A DNA stretch of 64,000 nt from Nonomuraea jabiensis. Its GTDB lineage: Bacteria; Actinomycetota; Actinomycetes; Streptosporangiales; Streptosporangiaceae. The notes beneath the pieces are model-generated. The model saw only the letters and a list, made by a program, of their open reading frames with translations. It did not search any database and was not told the DNA's origin. Positions 48,451-56,849 of this stretch are shown piece by piece. Made by a program: the position numbers and the translations under genes. The number at the start of each line of letters is the position of its first letter. The stretch's first letter is position 1. The stretch lies in assembly GCF_014204795.1 (NCBI RefSeq), contig NZ_JACHMB010000001.1:10924501-10988500 (forward strand), in the 5' to 3' direction.

Positions 48451-48550
48451 TCAAGATCGCCTGTTTAGCGCCAGAATCCGGTCCGATCCTCCCCGGGGGC
48501 CGATCGCAGAGCAATCGAGAGCACGGCAGAAGGGGCACCCACTTCTGGTG

Positions 48551-48883
48551 TCAGCCCCTTGCGGCTGCGCCCAAGTGGCGGGCCCCGTTCAGTACGGAGT
48601 CGAGCAGACCTGGAAACAGCGCGTCCAGGTCGTCGCGGCGCAACCGCACCAGCCGGGTCCGGCCCTGCACGGTGGTCCAGGTGACTCCCGCCTCGCGCAA
48701 CACCCGGTAGTGATGCGACAGCGTCGTCTGATGGACGTCCAGATCGCCGCCGATCGCGTTGCAGGGCTCCTCGCCGGTCACTGCGAGGCGTTGGACGATC
48801 TCCAGCCGCACCGGATCGGCCAGCGCACGCAGCACTTCGACCATCCGGATCGCCTCGGTCGCCGGTTGGGACACCTCACGCAT
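48551..48883 (-). CDS. ArsR-family repressor
   Basis: A 110-residue winged-helix protein: MVEVLRALADPVRLEIVQRL, then CNAIGGDLDVHQTTLSHHYRVLREAGV and VQGRTRLVRLRRDDLDALFPG. The single Cys does not form a metal-binding ELCVCDL site, so it probably responds to an organic ligand. It is divergent from the MFS gene at 49009 and is its likely repressor; ATGGA-N6-TCCAT lies between them. Confidence 0.92.
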   Translation of the reverse strand: MREVSQPATEAIRMVEVLRALADPVRLEIVQRLAVTGEEPCNAIGGDLDVHQTTLSHHYRVLREAGVTWTTVQGRTRLVRLRRDDLDALFPGLLDSVLNGARHLGAAARG

Positions 48884-48934
48884 CGCTTCCTCCCTCGCCG
48901 GTGCTACTCCCGGAGCCTACCGACATATTGATAG

Positions 48935-48950
48935 ATGGACAAGCATCCAT
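48935..48950. promoter_or_regulatory. Candidate ArsR operator
   Basis: ATGGA-CAAGCA-TCCAT with flanking A/T symmetry (GAT before, GTA after), midway in the ArsR-MFS gap and in the most AT-rich part of it. One site can serve both divergent promoters. Confidence 0.5.
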
Positions 48951-49008
48951 GTATTGCTTACAGTGCCGGTCATCCACATCCGCAGTGCTCCGGAAAGGCG
49001 GCACACTC

Positions 49009-50205
49009 ATGGTGAAATGGCTTCTCCCCTTGGCCGTGGCGACATTCGCCGTCGGCACCGACGGCTACGTCATCGCGGGCCTGCTCTCCTCGATCGCCAC
49101 CGACCTGGCGGTATCCACTCCGGCCGCCGGGCAGCTGGTGACGGTCTTCGCCCTGGTGCTGGCGTTGTCGGCACCGGTCATGGGTGCCCTCACCAGCAGC
49201 CTGGACCGGCGATCAGCGCTGCTGATCGCGCTGGGAATATTCATTGCCGGTAACGCCGCCACCGCGATGGGAACCAGCTATGGGGTGGTGATGGCCGCCC
49301 GCATCGTCACCGCCATCGGAGCGGGCATCATCACCTCCGCCGCCTCCAGCACCGCGGCGGCCATCGCGCCACCGGAACGCCGCGGCCGGGCGCTGGCCTT
49401 CGTCCTGGGCGGCCTGACGCTGGCGACCGCGCTGGGACTGCCGCTCGGCACGCTGATCGGCCGCGCCGACTGGCACCTCACCTTGTGGGCCGTCGCCGGG
49501 ATCGGCCTGCTGGCAGCCCTTGGCATCGCCGTCGGCCTGCCCCGGGTGACGCTCCCCGCCGCCGCCCTGCCCGACCGGCTGCGTCCGCTCAAGCAGGGGC
49601 GCGTACTGGCGCTGCTGGCGGTCACCGCGCTGGCCTTCCTCGGCGCCTACACCCTCTACACCTACATCGGCCCCGCCCTGCAGCCGGCCACCGGCGGCAA
49701 CGAGACCATGCTGAGCCTGATCCTGCTGGTCTGGGGCGTCGGCACCCTGGCCGGGAACATCGTCGCCGGACGCCTGGTCGACCGCCAGGCCCCCGCCCGC
49801 GTCCTCACCGGCACCCTCGCCCTCTCGGCACTCGCCCTGGCGCTGACCCCGTTGGCCACCCGCGCCCTCACGCCCACCCTGGTCTGGGCGGCGATCTGGG
49901 GCGTGACCGTCGGCATCATCGTCGTCCCGCAGCAACACCGGCTCATCGCCCTCAGCCCCGCCGCCACACCCATCCTGCTCGGCCTCAACTCCTCGGCCCT
50001 CTACATCGGGGTCGCCCTGGGCGGTGGCTTCGGGGGGCTTGCCCAGGAATGGCTCGGGTTCAGCCCGGCCCAACTGGGGCTGCCGGCCGCAGGCATCACC
50101 GTCCTGGCTCTCCTGTGGCACCTGGGCACCACACGCCACCCTGGCACGCCCGTCCCCGCGACGCCGATCTCTGCGTCGGCCACTGCAGAACGTTCCAAGG
50201 CGTAA
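49009..50205 (+). CDS. MFS efflux transporter (DHA1/Cml-like)
   Basis: A 398-residue twelve-helix exporter: LAVATFAVGTDGYVIAGLLSSIA is the first helix with the DHA1 pattern (GTDGYVI), APVMGALTSSLDRRSALL is motif A, and ALAFVLGGLTLATALGLPLGTLIG is motif C. The tail is Pro/Thr-rich. GGAAAGG precedes the ATG. Relatives include chloramphenicol and other drug exporters, but specificity cannot be read from sequence. It is controlled, by position, by the divergent ArsR protein. Confidence 0.91.
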   Translation: MVKWLLPLAVATFAVGTDGYVIAGLLSSIATDLAVSTPAAGQLVTVFALVLALSAPVMGALTSSLDRRSALLIALGIFIAGNAATAMGTSYGVVMAARIVTAIGAGIITSAASSTAAAIAPPERRGRALAFVLGGLTLATALGLPLGTLIGRADWHLTLWAVAGIGLLAALGIAVGLPRVTLPAAALPDRLRPLKQGRVLALLAVTALAFLGAYTLYTYIGPALQPATGGNETMLSLILLVWGVGTLAGNIVAGRLVDRQAPARVLTGTLALSALALALTPLATRALTPTLVWAAIWGVTVGIIVVPQQHRLIALSPAATPILLGLNSSALYIGVALGGGFGGLAQEWLGFSPAQLGLPAAGITVLALLWHLGTTRHPGTPVPATPISASATAERSKA

Positions 50206-50227
50206 TCCTGTCCCAGCTCGCGGAGCG

Positions 50228-50455
50228 TCAGGCCGCGGGGTCGGGCTCGCTCGTCGCCTGGAAGCCGGCCGCCTTGTGGGACCCGTCGCAGAACGGCTTC
50301 GCCGACGACCTCCCGCATCGGCACAACGCGACCGTCGCCCTCCCGGGGTCGATGGGCTCGCCGTCCTGAGTCACCAGCTCGAACGGCCCCCGGATCAGCA
50401 GGGGGCCGTCCTCGCAGGGCGTGACCGTCACCACGTCATGCTCCGAATGCGACAT
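50228..50455 (-). CDS. CDGSH-type iron-sulfur protein
   Basis: A 75-residue protein with the complete CDGSH motif CRCGRSSAKPFCDGSH, whose three Cys and one His bind a [2Fe-2S] cluster. The rest (GPLLIRGPFELVTQDGEPID) is the usual bacterial single-domain CDGSH N-terminus. The ATG follows GAGGGACCGG and overlaps the end of the upstream haem-oxygenase-like gene by 20 bp, so the two are translationally coupled. It may pass electrons or clusters to that di-iron protein. Confidence 0.93.
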   Translation of the reverse strand: MSHSEHDVVTVTPCEDGPLLIRGPFELVTQDGEPIDPGRATVALCRCGRSSAKPFCDGSHKAAGFQATSEPDPAA

Positions 50456-51479
50456 CCGGTCCCTCTTTCCCCGTACGAACAGCGGAAACACCGCCGATTG
50501 CGCCCTCGGCGAGAGACGTGATCCCGCTTTCCCAACAGGCGAGGACGTGCCCGGCCCACAGCCGCTCCAGCTCCAGGGCGCAGGCCGCGCCGTACAGGAC
50601 ATCCCCCGCCAACGACGGGTTCGCCGCGGCGAACCCGCCGCACAGGTCGTGCGCGGCGATCTGCTCGTGTACGGCGTCGGCCTGCACGTGCTCCTCGTAG
50701 AAACGGACGGCGTCGGCGTCACCGCCCAGCCGGCGCAGCCCGTTGGCATAGCGGCGGTTGGGCAAAGACGACGTCATCTCCAGCGCGGCAAGGTGCCCGA
50801 CCAAGGCGCCGCGCAGCCGCCGGTGCAACCCGAACAGGGACATCGCATTGGAGATCATCAGCGTGACCCCGGGCACCTGCCCCAGGTAGGCGCCGTAGGA
50901 GTCGTCGAGGTCGAGACCTCGCATGGTGGCGCGGAACAGCTCGGAGTGCATCCGCTCCCGGCGTCCCCCGCCGTACTCGTCGCTCTGGATCTCCACCAGC
51001 GCGGCCTTCGCCCCGCCCGCCAGCCTCGGGATCGCCCAGGTGTGCGGGTCGGCTTCCTTCAAATGGTAGATCGACCGGTGGACGACGAACTCACGGAACT
51101 GCTCGCGATCGGCCTGCTGCGCCAGGAACTTGGACAGGGAAGGGTCCGCAGCCGCGGCGACCAGTTCGTTGAGCGCCCGGCGCACTCCCCCGGGCTCCTC
51201 GACCGCCGGCCTGGGCACGGCCGACGCCAGCGCCTCCTCGAAACGCCGCTCCAGGGCTGCCCGCGCGGCCAGCAGCGCCGGCTCCCATTCCCAGCGGTCG
51301 TCCACGTCCTGGAAGCCCCGATAGTGCAGCTCGTAGCAGACGAAGAGGGCGAGCTGCAGGTCCGGATCCGCCAGCTCGGCGCCGGCGACGTCCAGCGGCA
51401 GCGCGTGCCCGTCCGGCGGGCGGACCAGGCGCCCGAAGAGCAGCTCGGTGACGGGTCCGCGCGGAGAGGGAAGTCTCAT
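50436..51479 (-). CDS. Haem-oxygenase-like di-iron (iron-containing redox) protein
   Basis: A 347-residue protein from the ATG at 51477-51479 (AGGAGCCTGTG leader). ALVEIQSDEYGGGRRERMHSELF is the signature of the iron-containing redox enzyme family, and VRFYEEHVQADAVHEQIAAHD carries further Glu/His metal ligands late in the bundle. Such haem-oxygenase-like di-iron oxidases act on amino acids or fatty acids in natural-product and other pathways. No biosynthetic enzymes flank it. It is encoded with a CDGSH protein, a plausible electron donor. Confidence 0.88.
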   Translation of the reverse strand: MRLPSPRGPVTELLFGRLVRPPDGHALPLDVAGAELADPDLQLALFVCYELHYRGFQDVDDRWEWEPALLAARAALERRFEEALASAVPRPAVEEPGGVRRALNELVAAAADPSLSKFLAQQADREQFREFVVHRSIYHLKEADPHTWAIPRLAGGAKAALVEIQSDEYGGGRRERMHSELFRATMRGLDLDDSYGAYLGQVPGVTLMISNAMSLFGLHRRLRGALVGHLAALEMTSSLPNRRYANGLRRLGGDADAVRFYEEHVQADAVHEQIAAHDLCGGFAAANPSLAGDVLYGAACALELERLWAGHVLACWESGITSLAEGAIGGVSAVRTGKEGPDVAFGA

Positions 51480-51681
51480 CACAGGCTCCTGTACGTCGGC
51501 ACGTCCCCCACCGATGGCACCAACCGCTGTCACGCGTGCCCTCCTTTCTCGCCCTTCGCCAGTGCCCTCGGCCAGGCCAGGCAAACCGGCCTTGGCCAGG
51601 GCTTTCTCAAGCAGCGGTCGCTGATGTCCCCGGACAGGGCAAGGCTGGATTACGGGTACGGCTCAAGGGCAGCAGGGCCCG

Positions 51682-52398
51682 ATGCGAGCTCCGCCGTCAC
51701 CTCGTGTCACCTGGCCCGCGATGTACCACCAGTGGTCGCAGATGACCTTCATCCACTGGCGCTACCCGCCCTCGCGCGTGCAGGCGCTGCTGCCGGACCA
51801 CCTCACGGTCGAGACCTTCGACGGAACGGCGTGGGTGGGCCTGACCCCCTTTCTCATGCGAGGCGTACGAGTCCCCGGCGTTCCCGCTCTGCCGTGGCTG
51901 TCGACCTTCCCGGAGACGAACCTGCGGACATACGTCCGGGACGCGCGCGGACGTACCGGAATCTGGTTCCTGTCACTGGACGTCGGACGCGTGCCCGCCG
52001 CCCTGCTCGGCCGCGGCGGATACGGGTTGCCCTACTACTGGTCCGACATGTCAGTGGACGCGGAGAACGGCCACATCCGATACAGGTGCCGCCGCCGCTA
52101 CCCGGGGCCAAGCGGCGCGCGCTGCGACGTGGAGATGGAGACCGGCGTGCCTCTGACGGCGAGCGAACGGGACGAACTCGCCTATTTCCTCACCGCCCGG
52201 TACCGGCTGTTCACCGTCGTGGCGGGCCGGCCGGCCGCCGCGCAGGTGGAACATCCGCCATGGCCGTTGCACCACGCCCACCTGACCGGCCTGGACCAGG
52301 ACCTCGTCCAGGCCGCCGGGCTGCCCGGCCCCGAGGGAAACCCGGTTCTCCACGCCTCACCAGGGGTGCCGGTACGAGTCGGCATGTGGAGCTGGTGA
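51682..52398 (+). CDS. DUF2071 (YqjF-like) family protein
   Basis: A 238-residue protein. WSQMTFIHWRYPPSRVQALLP and LTVETFDGTAWVGLTPFLMRGVRVPG are hallmarks of the acetoacetate-decarboxylase-like DUF2071 family, followed by TNLRTYVRDARGRTGIWFLSLD and FLTARYRLFTVVAGRP. Enzymatic activity of this family is not established. It converges on the RecQ gene 15 bp away. The 200 bp before it contain no other gene. Confidence 0.88.
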   Translation: MRAPPSPRVTWPAMYHQWSQMTFIHWRYPPSRVQALLPDHLTVETFDGTAWVGLTPFLMRGVRVPGVPALPWLSTFPETNLRTYVRDARGRTGIWFLSLDVGRVPAALLGRGGYGLPYYWSDMSVDAENGHIRYRCRRRYPGPSGARCDVEMETGVPLTASERDELAYFLTARYRLFTVVAGRPAAAQVEHPPWPLHHAHLTGLDQDLVQAAGLPGPEGNPVLHASPGVPVRVGMWSW

Positions 52399-52413
52399 CC
52401 AAGACCGGTGCCA

Positions 52414-54030
52414 CTACGGGGGCGTTTCCCGCAGAAGGTGCTGTTCGAGCACCGCGTCGAGGTGCAGCTCGCGGTAGCCGGCCTCCTCGAAGAGCACCGT
52501 GACCCGGTCCTCGCCTCGCTGGATGACCTGGCCGGGGCCCCAGGCCTGGTGTTCCACCTGGGCGTGCATGGGGAACGGGCCGCTCTCCTGCGGCCGGTCG
52601 GCGGTTCCCGCGCGACAGGTGTCGCAGTTGCCGCAGGCGGCGGCGAGTTCCTCGCCGAAGTAGCCGAGCAGGAAACGCCGTCGGCAGTCGTCGGTCTCGG
52701 CGTAGCGGCGCATCATCTCCAGCCGGGTCCGTTCGACGTCCCGGCGGCGCTCGGCCAGCCCGCGGGCGAGGTCCGCCGCCTCGCGCGGGCCGGGCGCGCC
52801 GGGCACGGGGGCGACGCGGCGCGCGCCGAGCCGTACCGCACCGGCCCTTTCCAGCAGGTCGAGCAGCGCCGTCAGGCGGCGCGGCGACAATCCGGTACGT
52901 TCCCGCAGTCCCCTGCGGTCGCTGCCGGAGCCGGACTCCGCGACCGCCTCGGCGACCCGTGCCAGCGTCTCGGGGTCGGGCACGCCTCCGGTGAAGTAAC
53001 GCTGCAGGGCCAGGTCCTCAGGCCGGTAGAACAGCAGCGCCTTGGCCGCCTGGCCGTCCCTGCCCGCCCGCCCGATCTCCTGGTAGTACGAGTCCGGTGA
53101 CCCGGGGATCTCGGCGTGGAAGACGAAACGCACGTCCGGCTTGTCGATCCCCATGCCGAAGGCGTTGGTGGCGACCACGACATCCAGTTCGCCGGCCATG
53201 AACCGGCCGTGCACCTCGTCCCGCTCGGCCCGCCGAAGGCCGGCGTGGTAGGCCGCCGCGCTCACACCCGCCTCGCTCAGCAGCCCGCTCAGGCGGACGG
53301 TCTGTTTGCGGGAGGCCGTGTAGACGATGCCGGGCATCGGTTCCGCGGTGACGGCGGTGACGATCTCGGGGGCGGGGTCGTCGAGCATCCGGCGTACCTC
53401 GAGCGAGATGTTGGGCCGGTCGAAGCCCTGGACGATCTCCACGTGCTCGCGCATGCTCAGCCGCTCGGCGATCTCCGCCCGCACCGGCGGCGCCGCGGTG
53501 GCCGTCAGGGCGGCGATCACCGGGCGGCCCAGCGCCTGGGCCACCGATCCGAGCCGCAGGTAGTCGGGGCGGAAGTCGTGTCCCCACGCCGAGACGCAAT
53601 GGGCCTCATCGACCACCATGAGCGAAGGGGCCGCCGCCGCGAGCTCCTGGATGACGTCGGGGCGGGCGAGTTGCTCCGGCGCGCAGAAGAAGAACTCCGT
53701 CTCTCCCTCGCGCAGCGACTCGAACGCCGCCGTCCGCTTGCCCGCCCGAGTTCCGGCATCCAGGCTGACCGCGTCCTCGTCGTGGCTGCGCAGGGCCTCG
53801 ACCTGGTCGCGCTGCAGGGCGATCAGGGGCGACACCACCAGGGTCGGCCCCCGCAGGAGCAGCGCGGGCACCTGGTAGATCGCCGACTTGCCGCTCCCGG
53901 TCGGCATCACCACCAGCGTGTCCCGGCCCTCGGCCAGCGCCGTCATCGCGGCCAGCTGACCTGGCCGCAGATCGGTCAGTCCCAGCGCCTTCCTGGCCAT
54001 CCGTTCACACTGCGCGCCCACATCCCGCAT
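52414..54030 (-). CDS. recQ: RecQ-type ATP-dependent DNA helicase
   Basis: A 538-residue superfamily 2 helicase. LRPGQLAAMTALAEGRD is motif 0, VVMPTGSGKSAIYQVPALL motif I, VVSPLIALQRDQVEAL motif Ia, LMVVDEAHCVSAWGHDFRPDY motif II with the aromatic loop, and GRAGRDGQAAKALLFY motif VI. A zinc-binding segment (CRRRFLLGYFGEELAAACGNCDTC) and winged-helix follow, but there is no HRDC domain, giving the shorter RecQ form common in actinomycetes. It unwinds DNA in recombination repair. It stands alone, convergent with DUF2071. Confidence 0.92.
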   Translation of the reverse strand: MRDVGAQCERMARKALGLTDLRPGQLAAMTALAEGRDTLVVMPTGSGKSAIYQVPALLLRGPTLVVSPLIALQRDQVEALRSHDEDAVSLDAGTRAGKRTAAFESLREGETEFFFCAPEQLARPDVIQELAAAAPSLMVVDEAHCVSAWGHDFRPDYLRLGSVAQALGRPVIAALTATAAPPVRAEIAERLSMREHVEIVQGFDRPNISLEVRRMLDDPAPEIVTAVTAEPMPGIVYTASRKQTVRLSGLLSEAGVSAAAYHAGLRRAERDEVHGRFMAGELDVVVATNAFGMGIDKPDVRFVFHAEIPGSPDSYYQEIGRAGRDGQAAKALLFYRPEDLALQRYFTGGVPDPETLARVAEAVAESGSGSDRRGLRERTGLSPRRLTALLDLLERAGAVRLGARRVAPVPGAPGPREAADLARGLAERRRDVERTRLEMMRRYAETDDCRRRFLLGYFGEELAAACGNCDTCRAGTADRPQESGPFPMHAQVEHQAWGPGQVIQRGEDRVTVLFEEAGYRELHLDAVLEQHLLRETPP

Positions 54031-54342
54031 CGGCCCCCCGCTGGTCCTCGTTCGTCCCGGAAGGTCCCCCTGCCCCGCCGCGCGTACGGCATGTCACCCG
54101 GGCAGCAGGTCGCACGCGCGAGCCCGGCACGGGATCGGCCGGCGCCCTGCCGCCGGGTCTGAGCCGTCGCCGCGTGACCACCGCTCGCTGGCACCCCGGT
54201 CGTGGCCGCCATCGTGTCATGGCGGTCAGGCCGATCCCCTTGGTGCGGTCCTCAGCGCTGTGGCGGGGCTTCCGGCCCATGCCCATCAGGTCGTACGCAC
54301 CACCGTGAGGCGCGGTGACTACCTCTTGGATCTGCCGGCAGG
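54031..54342. other. Gap without a recognised gene
   Basis: These 312 bp between the RecQ start and the SDR stop contain only Arg/Pro-rich minus-strand frames. One short phase reads GGAYDLMGMGRKPRHSAEDR, but it has no family and no ribosome-binding site. The recQ promoter should lie at its left end. Confidence 0.4.
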
Positions 54343-55143
54343 CTACCCGTGACGCCAGTCGCCTGTGCCGAGCGCCCCGCCGGCCTGCGGCCCCATCAAC
54401 CCGAGACCGCCGTCCACGAACAGTGTCGTTCCGGTGATGTAGGAGGCGGCGGGACCGGCCAGGAACGCCAGCGCGGCAGCGACCTCTCGGGCGTCGCCCG
54501 CCCTGGCGATCGGGTATCCCGGCCTGCTGCCGATCTGTGGCAGCCGATCTTCCTGTCCCGTCATCGCCGTGGCGATCTCACCGGGTGCCACGGTGTTCAC
54601 GGTGATGCCGTACTCGGCCAGCTCCAGTGCCAGAACCCGGCTGAGCATCCGCAACCCGCCCTTGGCCGCGCAGTACGGCCCCGCTCCCACCCTCGGGAGT
54701 TCCTCGTGCACGCTGGTGACGTTGATGATCCGGCCGCCCCGGCCGGAGTCGATCATGCGTCTGGCGGCGCGCTGCGCACACAGGAACGCCCCATCGAGAT
54801 CGACCGCGAGGACAGAGCGCCAGCGCTGGTAGTCCATGTCCAGCAGCGGCTCGGCGCTGCCGGTGCCCGCATTGTTGATCAGCACGCCCAGACCGCCCAG
54901 CTCTTCAGCGAGCTCATCCACGACGCGTGCCGCCCGTTCCGGGTCCGTCAGATCGTGCTGCCGTACCGCCGCCTCCCTGCCCGATTCCCTCACCAGCTCC
55001 GCGACCTCATCGGCGCTGTTCCGGTCGGTGTGGAAGGTGATGCCGACGTCGAAGCCCTGCTCGGCCAGGGCCACAGCGGTGGCCTTGCCGATCCCGGAGT
55101 TCGCTCCGGTGACGACCGCGATCCGGTCGTATCCCTTGTCCAT
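54343..55143 (-). CDS. Short-chain dehydrogenase/reductase
   Basis: A 266-residue classical SDR: AVVTGANSGIGKATAVALAEQG, VGITFHTDRNSADEVAELV, LINNAGTGSAEPL, catalytic Ser in NVTSVHEELPRVG and PYCAAKGG with YxxxK, and the C-terminal YITGTTLFVDGGLGLMGPQ. It resembles glucose-1-dehydrogenase-like or 3-oxoacyl reductase-like oxidoreductases; the HTDRN loop suggests NADP use. Starts at an ATG after GAAAGGGAGATC. No operon partner is obvious. Confidence 0.92.
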   Translation of the reverse strand: MDKGYDRIAVVTGANSGIGKATAVALAEQGFDVGITFHTDRNSADEVAELVRESGREAAVRQHDLTDPERAARVVDELAEELGGLGVLINNAGTGSAEPLLDMDYQRWRSVLAVDLDGAFLCAQRAARRMIDSGRGGRIINVTSVHEELPRVGAGPYCAAKGGLRMLSRVLALELAEYGITVNTVAPGEIATAMTGQEDRLPQIGSRPGYPIARAGDAREVAAALAFLAGPAASYITGTTLFVDGGLGLMGPQAGGALGTGDWRHG

Positions 55144-55249
55144 GATCTCCCTTTCGTCATCATGACGGCACGTCTCCTTTACCTGCCCCGGTCATACCGT
55201 GGCTCCCCCGGCGGACTGCGCTTGATCGGCCCGCTGACGGCGCATCGGT

Positions 55250-55428
55250 CCGGCGCAGGCGTGCCTCACCGGCCCGCCGGCGCTGGATGTCTGCGGCGGC
55301 GCGGGTGCCTTCGAGGAGCTCTTCGACGGCTTCGACCGCGGTGTGGGCGGGGGTCCACCCCAGGTCGGTACGGGCGCGGGTTCAGCAGATCGGCCGGCAC
55401 GCGCGGCTCAGCGGCGATGTTGAACGGG
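55250..55428 (-). pseudogene. NAD-dependent epimerase fragment
   Basis: Just downstream of the HesB-like gene, minus-strand frames read PFNIAAEPRVPADLL, then after a frameshift ARTDLGWTPAHTAVEAVEELLEGT. These are two pieces from the C-terminal third of extended SDR epimerases (YNxAxEPxxxxxxL and ARxxLGWxPxxxxxEALxELLxG), with the roughly 40 residues between them deleted. There is no N-terminal Rossmann fold. This accounts for most of the 55144-55431 gap. Confidence 0.55.
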
Positions 55429-55431
55429 AGA

Positions 55432-55725
55432 TCATGCCGTTTGACGAAATATCCGGAAGATGGGCCCGTCTTCCTCAACGATCTCTGCGTCCAGGGTCTT
55501 GTCGTCCAGGAATGAGGCGGCGGTCGGTTCGAGGTACACCCGAACGCCCTCCGATTCGAGCACCTGATCGTCGGGGTGCGGTCCACCCGAGATCGACAGT
55601 TCCAGAGATGTGGCAGGACCGTCGTCCGACGACGATGCGATGCGCAGCCCGGTGTCCGGCGGCGTTTCCGGATGCGACGTCAGGTCGCGGATTGCGGCGA
55701 CCGCGTCGGCGGTCAGCGTAAGCAC
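55432..55725 (-). CDS. HesB/IscA-like protein lacking cysteines
   Basis: A 97-residue protein of the HesB-like (iron-sulfur biogenesis fold) family: LTLTADAVAAIRDLTSHPET, then GLRIASSSDDGPATSLELSIS and VYLEPTAASFLDDKTLDAEIVE. A-type carriers need three conserved Cys; this protein contains none, so it cannot be a cluster carrier in the normal way. Such Cys-free paralogues are common in actinomycetes and have no known role. The start is preceded by GAGGAGTCACC. It is divergent from the CMD-like gene across about 250 bp. Confidence 0.85.
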   Translation of the reverse strand: MLTLTADAVAAIRDLTSHPETPPDTGLRIASSSDDGPATSLELSISGGPHPDDQVLESEGVRVYLEPTAASFLDDKTLDAEIVEEDGPIFRIFRQTA

Positions 55726-55861
55726 GGTGACTCCTCAGTAGGCGAAACTCCGTGATCGTGCAAAGAGCAGTGGCAACTTTCCTTCTCTCATTCGCCCAGA
55801 GGTGCGTGCCCGAGCCGGGGCAGAAAATAACCCCAATAGAGGCATTAAGTCACCTATTTCC

Positions 55862-55913
55862 GGACAAACGTCCTGCGGTCGACAGAAGTCCTCTCTTGCG
55901 GACTTAAATGTCC
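55862..55913. promoter_or_regulatory. Two GGAC/GTCC palindromes between HesB-like and CMD-like genes
   Basis: GGAC-AAAC-GTCC at 55862-55873 and GGAC-TTAAAT-GTCC at 55900-55913 lie 38 bp apart in an AT-richer stretch. The first, preceded by TTCC, partly fits the DevR/DosR box (GGGACTWWAGTCCC); the second has a 6-bp spacer and fits less well. Confidence 0.35.
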
Positions 55914-55974
55914 CCATGTGAGGATATAAGTGGAACAGCGGATCGCCAGATTCGCGAGCTAGGAGGGAAGTTCC

Positions 55975-56622
55975 ATGGTCGATCTTCCGAGTGGTCCGCT
56001 GGCCGAGGTGGACCTCGAATTCCAGAAGATGGCGCTGGAGACGGGCGGGCTCACGTTCGACCTGGCGGGGACCACGGTGCGGGAGAAGCTGCTGCAGGCC
56101 ACCGCGCACGACATCTGCCGCGGCCATCTCGGGCTGGCCTTCACGATGCACATCACGGCCCTGAACATGCACGGCGTCCCCTACGCCGACATGCTCGCCC
56201 TGATCAGGTTCGTCGCCCCCTACGCCGGGTATCCGGCGGCGGCCGACGCGCTGGGCCGGGTGGCTCAGGTCGCCGCCGAACTGGGTCTGGACACCACCCC
56301 TGAGCCGAGCGGGGTGGCCGAAGGTTCACCCGGCGTCGCCTGGCCGGTGAGTGATCCGTGGATGGCCGAGTTCCTGGCCTCGCGTACCGGACGGGCCTGG
56401 TCGGAGGAGCGGCTGAGCGCCCGCGAGCGCGCGTTCGTCGCGCTGACCTCGCACATCGCCAGGAGTTCCTTCGGGGAGTCCTTCCACCGGCACGTCACGC
56501 TGGCTCTGCGGGTCGCCGGCCCCGGCGACGTCCGCGACGCCGTACGATTCACCGCCGAACTGGGCGTCACCGACGCGGCCGCCGCGCTGGAGGCACTGGA
56601 GGAGGTGCTGGCGGCGGCGTGA
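55975..56622 (+). CDS. Carboxymuconolactone-decarboxylase-like (AhpD-fold) protein
   Basis: A 215-residue helical protein in two repeats: LLQATAHDICRGHLGLAFTMHITALNMHGVPYADMLALIRFVAPYAGYPAAADALG and, later, RERAFVALTSHIARSSFGESFHRHV with DVRDAVRFTAELGV. This is the CMD/AhpD helical pattern. The redox CxxC of AhpD is missing (one lone Cys in DICRGH), so peroxidase-partner chemistry is unlikely. AGGAGGGAAGTTCC precedes the ATG. Function unassigned. Confidence 0.75.
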   Translation: MVDLPSGPLAEVDLEFQKMALETGGLTFDLAGTTVREKLLQATAHDICRGHLGLAFTMHITALNMHGVPYADMLALIRFVAPYAGYPAAADALGRVAQVAAELGLDTTPEPSGVAEGSPGVAWPVSDPWMAEFLASRTGRAWSEERLSARERAFVALTSHIARSSFGESFHRHVTLALRVAGPGDVRDAVRFTAELGVTDAAAALEALEEVLAAA

Positions 56623-56691
56623 TGTCGCCCGCACCGGTGCGCTTGGCGAAAGGCGCGCCCATATGACAGTTGCCACCTAGATTGGAGTGCC

Positions 56692-56707
56692 GTCAGACGC
56701 GTCTGAC
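56692..56707. promoter_or_regulatory. 16-bp perfect palindrome
   Basis: GTCAGACGCGTCTGAC, perfectly symmetric, in the 230-bp gap between the CMD-like gene and the GntR gene end. It is downstream of both genes, so it is either a compact hairpin near their ends or an operator whose gene has been lost. No gene is supported in 56623-56849. Confidence 0.5.
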
Positions 56708-56849
56708 AGCGGTGGCCTTCGGCGCGATGTTGCTGCCCGGAGGTGCGGCACGCGCCGCTGATACGCCCTGCCGGTCGATGAGGAAGGCGGGGTGCACCAG
56801 CTCCTTCATGCGCCATCGACCCCTCCTTCCGTCGGCGGGCGGGCAGGTG

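Noticed and set aside
55862..55913. Firm assignment as DevR/DosR sites
   Set aside because: One site lacks the GGG/CCC extension and the other has a 6-bp spacer; kept only as low-confidence palindromes.
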